DNA of 64,000 nucleotides from Ichthyophis bannanicus (lineage: Eukaryota > Chordata > Amphibia > Gymnophiona > Ichthyophiidae). Positions 51,973-61,898 of the stretch are shown here, piece after piece. Where the stretch lies: NCBI GenBank assembly GCA_033557465.1, contig CM066051.1, positions 105,129,026 through 105,193,025 of the forward strand, written 5' to 3'. The translations under genes were made by a program, and so were the position numbers. The notes below the pieces were generated by a model that saw nothing but the letters and a program-made list of their open reading frames with translations, searched no databases and was not told the origin of the DNA. How positions within the stretch are numbered: the stretch's first letter is position 1; every line of letters begins with the position of its first letter.

Positions 51973-53430
51973 ATGTCAGACAAACCGGCATTAAAATTGG
52001 ACGAGCCGTCTCTGCCCGCGGAAAAGGCGGGAAAGACGGCCATCTTAGCTCCCTCAGGGAGTTTAACGGCAGAGCAGTCCCGGCCGCATAAAAAGAGGAC
52101 GAAAGCTTCCAAAGACCCCGTTCCTCTCAAAAAGCCTTTGCTATCAGTGTCTGCTCCCCAGGAGAGCATGGGCTCGTTTTTTTCGCCGGAATTTATTTTG
52201 GCACTGCACCAGGCTTTTCTACAACGCTCTTCTCAACCTGATCATTGGTCAGGGGCTCCACGTTCTGAACAAGTGTCCATTAATTTGCAATTGCCAGAGG
52301 ATCCTGGTGAAGGCACTTCTCAGGCTGCCAATCTGGTTAAGGACCCTTTGGATCCTTTTTCTGCCCTAGCTTCTATTCCACAGGGGCAAGAGGACTCTCA
52401 AATTTTCACTGAACCAGGTCTGGATCTGGAGGCAGACGATTTGGAGGAAGGCGAGATTGCTCCTGGGGAAGATCCCAATGTTTTCAGGGTCTTCAGCAAG
52501 GAGGAGCTGTCAGCACTTATTTCTCAGTCCTTGGCAGCATTACATTTGGTTCTTCCTTCTGCCTCTCAGGAACCTTTGGAGGATCCGTTGTTACAAGGCT
52601 TTAAAGCTGAACAACGGTGTTTTCCACTACACAGAATTATCAAGCAAATGATTGAATCTGAGTGGGAATGTCCAGAGGCTACATTGCGTGGCAGCCGCGC
52701 TGTGGCTCGCTTATACCCTCTTCCGCAGGAGGAAAAGGAGCTATTCCGCATGCCGAAAGTGGATGTTATCATCTCGGCAGTGACTAAGAAGACTACCATC
52801 CCTGTGGAGGGAGCGGCAGCTCTTAAAGATCTGCAAGATAAAAAATTAGAAATTCTTCTGAAACAAGCTTTTGATTCTTCAGCCTTGGCTCTGCAAGCGG
52901 CGGTTTGTGGAGCGTATGTGTCTCGGGCGTCCATTAGATGGTTGCAAGGTGACACTTCTGAGGAGTCTTCTTCGGATGCTGCGGATTCGGCGAAATTGGA
53001 ATCCGCTTCTGCTTATATGTCGGATGCCTTTTATGATTTACTGCGGATTGCCGCAAAAACTATGGCCTCTCTCGTGGCGGCTAGACGCTTTCTCTGGTTG
53101 CGTAACTGGTCTGCAGATGTATCTTCAAAGTTACGACTTAGTAAGTTACCCTATAAAGGGAAATTGCTTTTCGGAGAGGCGTTAGAAAAGATTGTTAAAG
53201 ATTTAGGCGACTCCAAAGGGGGTCGTTTGCCTGAGGATAAGCCTAAGCCGACTAGGAGTACGCAAGGTTTTAGAGGCTCCGGTAGAGACTCTCACAGATT
53301 TCGTGGGGCACGCTTTGCGCCCTATTCCAGGGGGCGTTCCAGTTTTCGTGGACAATCCTTTCGGGGAGCCAGAGGTTTTGCCAGGTCCTACTTTAATGCC
53401 GCCCAGCCCTCTGTTAAAAAACCACAATGA
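51973..53430 (+). CDS. DIRS-IV gag-like protein (ORF1)
   Basis: 485 codons from the ATG at 51973 (the frame is open from an earlier ATG at 51883, but that segment is hydrophobic and unlike gag). Lys/Pro-rich N-terminus, then 'FFSPEFILALHQAF', an acidic stretch ('EADDLEEGEIAPGED'), and the gag block shared with DIRS-III ('MIESEWECPEATLRG', 'PKVDVIISAVTKKTTIPVEG', 'LLFGEALEKIVKDLGDSKGG'). The C-terminus is rich in Arg, Gly and Phe ('FAPYSRGRSSFRGQSFRG') and probably binds nucleic acid. No zinc knuckle and no Cys4 motif are seen. It overlaps ORF2 by 128 bp; ORF2 is in the +1 frame. Confidence 0.88.
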   Translation: MSDKPALKLDEPSLPAEKAGKTAILAPSGSLTAEQSRPHKKRTKASKDPVPLKKPLLSVSAPQESMGSFFSPEFILALHQAFLQRSSQPDHWSGAPRSEQVSINLQLPEDPGEGTSQAANLVKDPLDPFSALASIPQGQEDSQIFTEPGLDLEADDLEEGEIAPGEDPNVFRVFSKEELSALISQSLAALHLVLPSASQEPLEDPLLQGFKAEQRCFPLHRIIKQMIESEWECPEATLRGSRAVARLYPLPQEEKELFRMPKVDVIISAVTKKTTIPVEGAAALKDLQDKKLEILLKQAFDSSALALQAAVCGAYVSRASIRWLQGDTSEESSSDAADSAKLESASAYMSDAFYDLLRIAAKTMASLVAARRFLWLRNWSADVSSKLRLSKLPYKGKLLFGEALEKIVKDLGDSKGGRLPEDKPKPTRSTQGFRGSGRDSHRFRGARFAPYSRGRSSFRGQSFRGARGFARSYFNAAQPSVKKPQ

Positions 53431-55330
53431 AGGTCTGCTGGTCCGGGCGTTGGTTCTTGTAGGCGGACGCCTACGGGATTTTCTGGCAGCTTGGACCAAA
53501 ATCACTTCCGACAAATGGGTTTTGGAGATAATTCAGAAGGGGTATGCTCTGGACTTCGCATGCACCTTGGAGCCTGCCTTTGTAATGTCTCCCTGTCCTC
53601 CCAGGATCAAAAGCCAGGCCATTGTAGACACGCTCTCTCACCTTCTGCAACTCCGAGCGATAGTTCCTGTGCCTATAGACCAATACGGTTGCGGTCGATA
53701 CTCGATCTACTTTGTGGTTCCCAAAAAGAACGGTTCTTTTCGTCCCGTGCTCGATCTCAAAGGCGTAAACCGTACTTTACGAGTACCTCACTTTCGCATG
53801 GAGACGCTACGTACCGTGATTCGAGCTATACAGCCGGGCGAATTTCTCTCCTCCATCGACCTCACAGAGGCTTATCTTCATGTTCCCATCAGACAATCTC
53901 TTCAGAACTATTTGCGTTTTGCCCTTCCGATGGGACATTTCCAGTTTCGAGCGTTGCCCTTCGGTCTCGCTACGGCTCCGCGGACGTTCACAAAGCTCAT
54001 GGTGGTTGTGGCAGCGGCGCTACGGAAAGAAGTTATCCGAGTGCATCCTTATCTAGACGATTGGTTGATCAGAGCCGATTCTCGCTCAGCGTCGCTAGAA
54101 GCCACCGCACGCGTGGTGCAACTTCTCGAGCAGCTCGGTTGGGTGATCAATCGGGTCAAGAGCCGCCTAGAGCCTTTACAACAACTGACGTATCTCGGGG
54201 CGTTCTTCGACACCGAACGCGGAAAGTTTTTTTTGCCCGAGGAACGCGTCGAGAAGCTTCTGTTACAACTACAGGTCTTTCTCCGACTCACGGCTCCGTC
54301 GGCGTGGACCTATTTACAACTTTTAGGGTCCATGGCGGCGACACTGGATCTAGTCCCGTGGGCCAAGGCTCACATGCGGCCTTTGCAGCAAGCCTTGCTT
54401 TCCCGTTGGTCACCACAGCTCCACCCACTCTCGCAACGCCTGCCCTGTCCCGACAGTGTGAGGCGCAGTCTCGACTGGTGGTTAGTCCGGGAGCATCTAA
54501 CTGCAGGTGTTCCATTACGAGAGCCCGCGTGGATGTTAGTCACCACGGATGCCAGTCTCTCCGGCTGGGGAGCTCATTGTCAGGCTCAAGTTGCTCAGGG
54601 TTCTTGGTCCCCAGAGGAGACCTCCTGGTCGATCAACAGGCTGGAACTTCGCGCGGTTCGTCTTGCCCTACTACACTTTGCGGCGTTCGTACAGGGCAAG
54701 GCCGTCAAGATTTTCTCCGACAATGCCGTGACGGTAGCCTATATCAATCGTCAAGGCGGAACCAAAGTTTTTTCTCTTCTTTCCGAATGTCAAGAACTGA
54801 TGGATTGGGCAGAAAGCAACCTTTTAGCGATTTCGGCAGCACACGTGGCTGGCAAGGAGAATCTTCAGGCCGATTATCTCAGCCGCAATCTTCTCGATCC
54901 AGGAGAATGGGAGTTGAACGTGGCGGTTTATCACGAGCTGACGTTGCGTTGGGGTCAGCCGATCATGGATCTCATGGCAACCTGCAGCAATGCCAAGGCC
55001 AACTGTTTCTTCAGCAGGCGCAGGGAACACATGTCCGAGGGTCTCGATGCTCTCGTTCAGCCCTGGCCTCGGGACTCTCTCTTGTACATATTCCCACCTT
55101 GGCCAATGTTGAGTCGAGTAATTCACCGCATAGCACAACACCGTGGAAGGGTGATTCTCATTGCCCCGGATTGGCCTCGTCGGCCTTGGTATGCCGATCT
55201 GGTTCGGCTCCTTGTAGCTCCTCCTTGGCCGCTACCAGTTCGCATCAATCTGTTATATCAGGGGCCGGTTCTCATGCCACGGGTGGATCGCTTCTTGCTT
55301 ACGGCTTGGCTCTTGAAAGGGCACCCTTAG
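53303..55330 (+). CDS. DIRS-IV reverse transcriptase / RNase H / methyltransferase (ORF2)
   Basis: 675 codons without a stop. RT: 'IYFVVPKKNGSFRPVLDLKG', 'LSSIDLTEAYLHVPI', 'LPFGLATAPRTF' and catalytic YLDD at residues 250-253. RNase H: 'TTDASLSGWGAHC', 'LELRAVRLALL', 'SDNAVTVAYINRQGG', 'HVAGKENLQADYLSR'. Dam-like methyltransferase: 'IMDLMATCSNAKANCF', 'LLYIFPPWPMLSRV', 'VILIAPDWPRRPWY'. All recognisable catalytic residues are present. It would act in the gag particle to copy the RNA into the DNA intermediate that the recombinase inserts. Confidence 0.94.
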   Translation: MGHALRPIPGGVPVFVDNPFGEPEVLPGPTLMPPSPLLKNHNEGLLVRALVLVGGRLRDFLAAWTKITSDKWVLEIIQKGYALDFACTLEPAFVMSPCPPRIKSQAIVDTLSHLLQLRAIVPVPIDQYGCGRYSIYFVVPKKNGSFRPVLDLKGVNRTLRVPHFRMETLRTVIRAIQPGEFLSSIDLTEAYLHVPIRQSLQNYLRFALPMGHFQFRALPFGLATAPRTFTKLMVVVAAALRKEVIRVHPYLDDWLIRADSRSASLEATARVVQLLEQLGWVINRVKSRLEPLQQLTYLGAFFDTERGKFFLPEERVEKLLLQLQVFLRLTAPSAWTYLQLLGSMAATLDLVPWAKAHMRPLQQALLSRWSPQLHPLSQRLPCPDSVRRSLDWWLVREHLTAGVPLREPAWMLVTTDASLSGWGAHCQAQVAQGSWSPEETSWSINRLELRAVRLALLHFAAFVQGKAVKIFSDNAVTVAYINRQGGTKVFSLLSECQELMDWAESNLLAISAAHVAGKENLQADYLSRNLLDPGEWELNVAVYHELTLRWGQPIMDLMATCSNAKANCFFSRRREHMSEGLDALVQPWPRDSLLYIFPPWPMLSRVIHRIAQHRGRVILIAPDWPRRPWYADLVRLLVAPPWPLPVRINLLYQGPVLMPRVDRFLLTAWLLKGHP

Positions 55331-56370
55331 AGCGCAGAGGCTATGCGAGTTCCGTCGTAGCTACTTTACTTCAGTCTAAAAGGTCTGGGACTTCTTTGGC
55401 CTATGTTCGAGTCTGGCGTCTTTTCGAGACTTGGTGTGGTCTCCACAAGGTGTCTCCCATGTCCTCCACATTACCTCAGCTGCTTCTCTTTCTCCAGCAT
55501 GGCTTAGACAAAGGGTTGGCTCTGAGTACTCTTAAGGTTCACATAGCTGCGCTCGCTACCTTTCGGGGGTCTATTCAACGGCGCCGTCTTTCGGCGCACC
55601 CGGATATACGCCGTTTTCTGCGGGCGGCTAAGATCCTTCATCCTCCAGTGCGTCCAATAGTACCTCCTTGGGATTTAAATATTGTGTTGGAAGCTTTTTC
55701 CAAGTCTCCGTTAGCTTCCTTCTGCTCACGAAGTCTCCGAGAGTGTTCCTGGAAAACCGCATTCCTTGTAGCTTTGTGTTCGGCACGCCGTATTTCCGAT
55801 TTACAGGCCTTATCTTGCCGGGAACCTTATCTTCAATTTCTTCCCGAGCGAGTTTTGCTATGGACAGTTCCCTCCTTTTTGCCGAAGGTTCTCTCGGTTT
55901 TCCATGTTAACCAATCTGTGGCGTTGCCCGTATTTTCTAATTTAACCACTTCTCCTCTGGACCGAGCGCTCAAACATTTGGATCTTGAACGAGTTTTGAA
56001 GACGTACCTTCGGGTGTCACTTCCCTTTCGAAAGACGGACAGGCTCTTTATCCAGTGTGCGGGACCTCGAAAGGGTCACGCAGCGTCTAAGGCCACCATT
56101 GCTCGTTGGGTGCGCAGTGCTATTTCAGCGGCTTACGCTGCTCAACAGATACCGTTGCCGGGTGGGTTGCGAGCTCATTCTACTCGAGCTCTAGCAACTT
56201 CCTGGGCAGAGTATGCCTTTGTCCCTCCGGTGGACATCTGTAGAGCGGCGACGTGGTCTTCCTTGCATACTTTTACGAAACATTACCGATTGGATGTTCA
56301 GGCCAGAGACGATGCAAAAGTGGGAGCTTCGGCTCTTATCGCAGGTCTCGCGGGTCCCTCCCGACTTTAG
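53491..56370 (+). CDS. DIRS-IV tyrosine recombinase (ORF3)
   Basis: The recombinase proper starts at about 55290 ('ERRGYASSVVATLLQS', 'LAYVRVWRLFETWC'). Catalytic residues are Arg767 ('SARRISDLQAL'), His896-x2-Arg899 ('AHSTRALA') and the Tyr932 nucleophile ('KHYRLDV'), giving a full R-H-R-Y set. The frame is open for 959 codons, so ~600 codons run through ORF2 in the -1 register; it is also in the same register as gag. Whether translation begins early, by internal initiation or by frameshifting cannot be told from sequence. Stop at 56368-56370, just before the internal complementary region. Confidence 0.92.
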   Translation: MDQNHFRQMGFGDNSEGVCSGLRMHLGACLCNVSLSSQDQKPGHCRHALSPSATPSDSSCAYRPIRLRSILDLLCGSQKERFFSSRARSQRRKPYFTSTSLSHGDATYRDSSYTAGRISLLHRPHRGLSSCSHQTISSELFAFCPSDGTFPVSSVALRSRYGSADVHKAHGGCGSGATERSYPSASLSRRLVDQSRFSLSVARSHRTRGATSRAARLGDQSGQEPPRAFTTTDVSRGVLRHRTRKVFFARGTRREASVTTTGLSPTHGSVGVDLFTTFRVHGGDTGSSPVGQGSHAAFAASLAFPLVTTAPPTLATPALSRQCEAQSRLVVSPGASNCRCSITRARVDVSHHGCQSLRLGSSLSGSSCSGFLVPRGDLLVDQQAGTSRGSSCPTTLCGVRTGQGRQDFLRQCRDGSLYQSSRRNQSFFSSFRMSRTDGLGRKQPFSDFGSTRGWQGESSGRLSQPQSSRSRRMGVERGGLSRADVALGSADHGSHGNLQQCQGQLFLQQAQGTHVRGSRCSRSALASGLSLVHIPTLANVESSNSPHSTTPWKGDSHCPGLASSALVCRSGSAPCSSSLAATSSHQSVISGAGSHATGGSLLAYGLALERAPLERRGYASSVVATLLQSKRSGTSLAYVRVWRLFETWCGLHKVSPMSSTLPQLLLFLQHGLDKGLALSTLKVHIAALATFRGSIQRRRLSAHPDIRRFLRAAKILHPPVRPIVPPWDLNIVLEAFSKSPLASFCSRSLRECSWKTAFLVALCSARRISDLQALSCREPYLQFLPERVLLWTVPSFLPKVLSVFHVNQSVALPVFSNLTTSPLDRALKHLDLERVLKTYLRVSLPFRKTDRLFIQCAGPRKGHAASKATIARWVRSAISAAYAAQQIPLPGGLRAHSTRALATSWAEYAFVPPVDICRAATWSSLHTFTKHYRLDVQARDDAKVGASALIAGLAGPSRL

Positions 56371-56387
56371 GTACTGCTTTGGTACTG

Positions 56388-56492
56388 CCCTACCTTTCCC
56401 TGGACTGGCCCAGAGAAGCGATAAGGAAGATGAAATTAGGTCTTACCTGCTAATTGTCTTTCCTTGAGCTTTCTCCGGGCCAGTCCAGGGTT
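56388..56492. repeat. DIRS-IV internal complementary region
   Basis: CAGAGAAGCGATAAGGAA (complement of the left end) meets GATGAAATTAGGTCTTACC (complement of the right end) at 56428/56429. Confidence 0.95.
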
Positions 56493-56744
56493 CCCTCCCA
56501 ATCGCTTAAGAATACCACCTTATATGTATGTTCAGATGTGGGGGGTCAGACTTGGGGCTTTGCGGGTTCACTCAGTGCTACTCGATTCCATTTATTTGTA
56601 TATATTTGATTGTAAAAAAAAAAAAAAGGAGAAGCAACTTTCATAGCTTCCGAAGTTTTGCGGACTATAGAATGTTTTCAGTTTTTTTCCAAAGTTAATC
56701 TATTGTGTACCAGTTATTTCGTTTTAGCTGCTTTGTCAGAAGTA

Positions 56745-56860
56745 GACTGCTGGATTAACCTCAGGGGGAGTGGCTTCACCTCTAGAGAAAATTGAAGTCT
56801 ACAGTCCTCAGTTGCTATAGAGGATTGACAACCCTACCTTTCCCTGGACTGGCCCGGAGA
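56745..56860 (-). repeat. DIRS-IV right inverted terminal repeat
   Basis: Complementary to 51340-51455 over 116 bp. The unique right end (AAGCTCAATGAAAGAC...) follows. Confidence 0.95.
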
Positions 56861-56903
56861 AAGCTCAATGAAAGACAATTAGCAGGTAAGACCTAATTTC
56901 ATC

Positions 56904-57784
56904 TTTCTCTCCCGCCCGCTAACCCCAACCCACTTACCCCACTCAAAACCAAAACAAAACAAGAAGAAATCAACAAACACCAAAGGATGCCACATAGGAC
57001 TGCTGTGGCACTCGGATCCTCTAGACAAGTCATCACCTACAAATGGACTATTTTTTTCTTTCCTAGCGGCTGCTCAGGTATGAACTAACGGACGTCTGTC
57101 AGGCAGGGCGGGAAGAGCAGCACGCATGCTTAGACAAGAATCGTGAGACTTCAGCCCTGGAGAGAAGAGCCTATAGGCCTAGATTGGAGGCAGCATGGCA
57201 AGCTATCCGGTTTTAAGGTAAGCTTGCCGCATTGCCTCAGAAGTGTGGGTCCAGGGAGGGGTGTGTGGGGAGCATCATGCCACAGAATGGGGTGCCATTG
57301 GGGGTACCGGTTATAAGGGAGAGCGCCTGCCCTGGGGTCCGAGGGGGCAGGGAACGTCACTGACCTAGAGTGCCAAACTTGGAAGGTAACTGCAGGAGAA
57401 ATTGCCCCAAGACTGTCTCTGATCTCTTGCCCTTGCCCCCACCTCTCTGAGACTGGCAGTGGCAGCAATGGCAATAAGAAAAGAATAGAATTGCAGCACA
57501 GAAGGAAGCTTCTGAACCCTTGTGCGTTGTGCTCTGAAAGTGCAGCCAGTCCCACTCCCTCTGATGCCCACTTTCTGTTTGAGACAGAGCAGAACTGGTT
57601 GCAATTGCAGCATGAAGGGTGCAGATGTTTCCTCCCAAGTTGTGCTTCTGTTCTGTTCTTATTGCCAATTTTGTTGCTGCCAGTCCCGAAGAGAATTAGC
57701 AGGAGCAGCAGCGCTAAAGGTAAGGGCGAAGGTGGCAAGAACAGGAGCTGCGTAGGAAGCCAAATTACTGCACCAGCTCTAGCA
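56904..57784. other. Anonymous sequence between DIRS-IV and the tandem array
   Basis: No recognised gene or transposon. Several frames exist on both strands around 57150-57800, but none resembles a family I know. Confidence 0.35.
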
Positions 57785-58738
57785 TTGCTAGGTCTGCTTC
57801 TCAATGCCTCGCTTGTAAAGGTGCATAGGCATCCATGTTGCTAGGTCTGCTTCTCAATGCCTCGCTTGTAAAGGTGCATAGGCATCCATGTTGCTAGGTC
57901 TGCTTCTCAATGCCTCGCTTGTAAAGACGCATAGGCATCCATGTTGCTAGGTCTGCTTCTCAATGCCTCATTTGTAAAAGCGCATAGGCATCCATGTTGC
58001 TAGGTCTGCTTTTCAATGCCTCGTTTGTAAAGGCGCATAGGCATCCATGTTGCTAGGTCTGCTTCTCAATGCCTCGCTTGTAAAGGTGCATAGGCATCCA
58101 TGTTGCTAGGTCTGCTTCTCAATGCCTCGCTTGTAAAGGCGCATAGGCATCCATGTTGCTAGGTCTGCTTCTCAATGCCTCGTTTGTAAAGGCGCATAGG
58201 CATCCATGTTGCTAGGTCTGCTTCTCAATGCCTCGCTTGTAAAGGCGCATAGGCATCCATGATGCTAGGTCTGCTTCTCAGTGCCTCGTTTGTAAAGGCG
58301 CATAGGCATCCATGTTGCTAGGTCTGCTTCTCAATGCCTCGCTTGTAAAGACGCATAGGCATCCATGTTGCTAGGTCTGCTTCTCAATGCCTCGCTTGTA
58401 AAGGCGCATAGGCATCCATGTTGCTAGGTCTGCTTCTCAATGCCTCGCTTGTAAAGGCGCATAGGCATCCATGTTGCTAGGTCTGCTTCTCAATGCCTCG
58501 CTTGTAAAGGCGCATAGGCATCCATGATGCTAGGTCTGCTTCTCAGTGCCTCGTTTGTAAAGGCGCATAGGCATCCATGTTGCTAGGTCTGCTTCTCAAT
58601 GCCTCGCTTGTAAAGACGCATAGGCATCCATGTTGCTAGGTCTGCTTCTCAGCGCCTTGCTTGTAAAGGCGCATAGGCATCCATGTTGCTAGGTCTGCTT
58701 CTCAATGCCTCGCTTGTAAAGGCGCATAGGCATCCATG
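57785..58738. repeat. Tandem array, 18 units of 53 bp
   Basis: Units begin TTGCTAGGTCTGCTTCTCAA and end CATAGGCATCCATG, with constant 53-bp spacing and only scattered substitutions (GGTGC/GGCGC/GACGC, CGCTT/CGTTT). The last unit ends exactly where duplicated block copy 2 starts. Confidence 0.96.
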
Positions 58739-58945
58739 AGGCTCGCCGAGGGCGCTTCATACCCTTACACCGGCCCTAATTTCCTCAATCCACTTTGATA
58801 ATGATTTATGGACTTTTCCTCCAGGAACTTGTCCAAACCTCTTTTATACTGCTTAACCTGTAGAATCCACTGCTACCTCATTGCTTGTAATATAACATAT
58901 ACTGCATAGCCCCTCCCTGTTCCTCCTCTATGGCTCCACACCACA

Positions 58946-61330
58946 TTGTCCTCCTCTTCTTCATACTCCCTAACTGTTTCCCCTCCTTCCAGCACCCTCA
59001 TTCCTTCCCTCCCTACCCCCTCCCCCTTTACCATCCTCACTTCCCCCTCCACTCTGTCCTCTAAGCAATCATCAGCTCTTGAGCTTCATCGCTATCTCCC
59101 TCTCATTCAACCTTCCCCTCTCTCTCTAAGGCAACCTCACCCTCATTTCCACCGTACTGTCTCCTCTCTACCCCATACTCTGCTACTCCTTCTCCTTCTC
59201 TCATCCAGAGATATCAACCCCAGCCCTGGCCCCCCTAGATCTCTGTCTCACTCTGAGAGGAGATCCTCATGCAACTTGTCTAATCTTATCCGCATCCCTC
59301 TCCTTTCCCCTTCCACTCTCCCTTTCTCATGTGCCTTGTGGAAAGCACACTCTGTCTCTAATAAACTTGCTTTTACTCATGATCTCTTTATCTCTAATGC
59401 CCTACATATTCTTGCCCTAACTGAGACCTGCTCCTCCCAGATGATACCGCATCTTCTGCTGCTCTCTGCCACGGGGGCTATCAGTTCTCCCACACGCCTT
59501 GTCCCACTGGCCGTGGTGGTTTTGTTGGGCTTCTATTTTCTCCCTCTTGCCAATTCCAACCCCTCCTGCTGCCCCAGTCTCACTCCCTTTTCTCTTTTGA
59601 AGTCCACGCCATTCGCCTTTTCACTCCACTTCCTCTCCGGGTAGCTGTTATTTATCGACCTCCGGACAAGTGTGCGTCTACCTTTCTCACTGACTTTGAC
59701 TCATGGCTTTCCTTCTTTCTGGATTCCTCTTCCCCCACTCTTATTCTTGGCGTCTTCAACTTCCATGTCGATAACCCCTCTGATCCTTATGCTCTAAAGC
59801 TCCTCCCTCTTACCTCCTCGTTTGACCTCCAACTTTGTTCCACTGCCCCCACTCACCAGCATGGCCACTGCCTGGACCTGATATTTTTCTCTAATTCCTC
59901 ACCCTCGAACTTCCATAATTCAGTTCTTCCCTTATCTGACCATCACCTTCTAAGCTTTAATCTTCATCTCCCGCTGCCTCAATCTCGTCCTATCTCCTCC
60001 AACCTCTTTAGAAACCTTCATGCTATTGATCCCTTGACTCTCTTCCACCATTTCTCTGTCTCTTTCTTCCATTCTGTCATCCAAGTCTGTTGATGAGGCA
60101 GTAACCTCCTACAATGCTGCACTCTCCTCAGCTCTGGATGCTCTCGCTTCACCCACCCCACGTCCTGTGAGACGTTCTGCGCCCCAGCCCTGGCTTTCAC
60201 CCACTACCCGCTATCTATGTTCCTGTGCCCGTGCTGCTGAGTGTGCTTGTCTCAAATTCCACTCCCCTGAAGACTTTCTACACTTCAAATTCATGCTTTG
60301 CTCTTTCCAGTCGGCCATAGCTCTTGCCAAACAAGACTACTGTGTCCATCTGACTGACTCTCTTGCCTCTGACCCTCGCTGTCTCTTTACTACTGTCAGC
60401 TCCCTCCTCAAAGTGCCACCACCTCTTATCCCCCCTCCCTTTCTGCCCAAACCCTGGCTGACTACTTCCATGACAAAATCCACAAGATCACCCTACAATT
60501 CCCTACAAACTCAGCTACTTCCCCTCCCCCCCCTCGCCACTCCCAACACACCCCCCCCCCCCCCCCATTTCCATTGCTACCCTCTCTTCCTTTCCTGTCA
60601 TCTCTGAAGAGGAAACTGCACACCTTCTGTCTTCCTCCAAACTCACCACCTGCTCCTCTGATCTATCCCCACCCGTCTCCTAAGCCCCATCTCCTCCATT
60701 GTCCCTTTCATCTCTCATATTCTCAACCTTTCGCTCTCCACCGCAACGGTCCACACAGACTTCAAGCATGCTGTGGTCACACCTCTCCTCAAGAAATCCT
60801 CACTTGATCCCACCGATCCTTCTAATTATCGACCCATCTCTCTTCTTCCCTTCATTTCTAAACTACTCGAACATGCGAGTCACCGCCGCTGCCTCGACTT
60901 CCTCTCCTCTCATGCTCTCCGAGATCCCTTACAGTCTGGCTTTCATCCTTTACACTCCACTGAAACGGCCCTTGTCAAAGTCTCCAGTGACTTGTTCCTG
61001 GTGAAATCCAAGGGCCTGTACTCCGTCCTCATACTCCTTGACCTCTCTGCTGCTTTCGACAACGTTGACCACAACCTTCTCCTTGATACCCTGTCTTCAC
61101 TTGGCTTTAAGAGCTCTGTACTAACTTGGTTCTCCTCCAATCTCTCCCATCGCTCCTTCAGTGCGTGTTCTGGTGGCTCCTCCTCCTCCCCCACCCTGCT
61201 CCCAGTTGGTGTACCCCAAGGATCTGTCTTGGGTCTGCTCCTTTTCTCTCTCTATACCCAGTCCCTTGGCACGCTTATCTCTTCCCATGGCTTTCAGTAC
61301 CATCTGTATGCGGATGACTCCCAAATCTAG
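58946..61330 (+). pseudogene. L2-like LINE, copy in block 2
   Basis: Counterpart of 10398-12777 with the same endonuclease GVFN change and the same stop after 'YADDSQI'. Here the RT N-terminal part forms a cleaner frame (60773-61330), while an indel breaks the endonuclease frame near 59430. Confidence 0.88.
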
Positions 61331-61542
61331 GCGAGATTTTTCAAGTGCAGGGGCTAAGTGTGTAGCATTGAAAATCAGTGCTACGCGGCTTGCTCCTGCA
61401 GCTTCCGGAGTATGTAGCAAGACCAAGATTTTCAATGCCAGGGCCGGTTATGACCTCGGCATTGAAAATCCGGGTTAGGCGGAAGGGGAGCAGGCTATGC
61501 ACCGACGCGACGCATAGCAATACCTAGCTGAAAATCGGGCCC
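61330..61542. mobile_element. Harbinger-type MITE, copy in block 2
   Basis: Counterpart of 12777-12989, ending TGAAAATCGGGCCC. Confidence 0.65.
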
Positions 61543-61704
61543 AAGGAGTTTTGGCATTGACAAGGGTTCCTGAGGTTCCCCAGTACTACCTCCACTGGAG
61601 TCATAGGATTTTCCGTGGTCCTGTGGGGGTTTGGTTTTCGTGTTAATTGTTTGGGTTGGTACTGTTGGCTTATTATATAAATACTAACGCATGCTCCTTG
61701 AGTG

Positions 61705-61898
61705 GAGGAGTAACCTAGTGGTTAGAATAACAGCCTAGTACCTGGGAGATCAGGGTTTGGTTGCTATTGGCTCTCCTTGTGACCTTGGGCAAGTCACTTT
61801 ACCCTCCATTACCTTGGACGAAAAGCCCTGGCAATCTACTTCCAGTCATACCTTGCCAAGAAAACCCAGGGGCAGGAGTCAGTATTGACAGTACTTTA
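61705..61898 (+). repeat. tRNA-derived SINE, copy in block 2
   Basis: Counterpart of 13152-13345, with the same box B-like segment and CTTGGGCAAGTCACTTTACC. Confidence 0.75.

Larger units (their letters stand above)
51328..56903 (+). mobile_element. DIRS-IV: full-length, apparently intact DIRS retrotransposon
   Basis: Left end TTCCTTATCGC, right end GGTAAGACCTAATTTCATC. Inverted terminal repeats of 116 bp (51340-51455 and 56745-56860) are identical by eye. The internal complementary region (56388-56492) joins complements of both ends at 56428/56429. All three frames are open with catalytic residues in place. Identical terminal repeats and intact frames point to recent insertion, although DIRS replication itself can homogenise the repeats. 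It is the best candidate in the window for a mobile autonomous element. Confidence 0.96.

Noticed and set aside
57151..57844. Overlapping frames on both strands beside the 53-bp array
   Set aside because: Mutually overlapping, low-complexity hydrophobic or basic runs, no family resemblance.
57785..58738. CRISPR-like regular repeat array
   Set aside because: Units are directly contiguous without unique spacers, and the context is eukaryotic.
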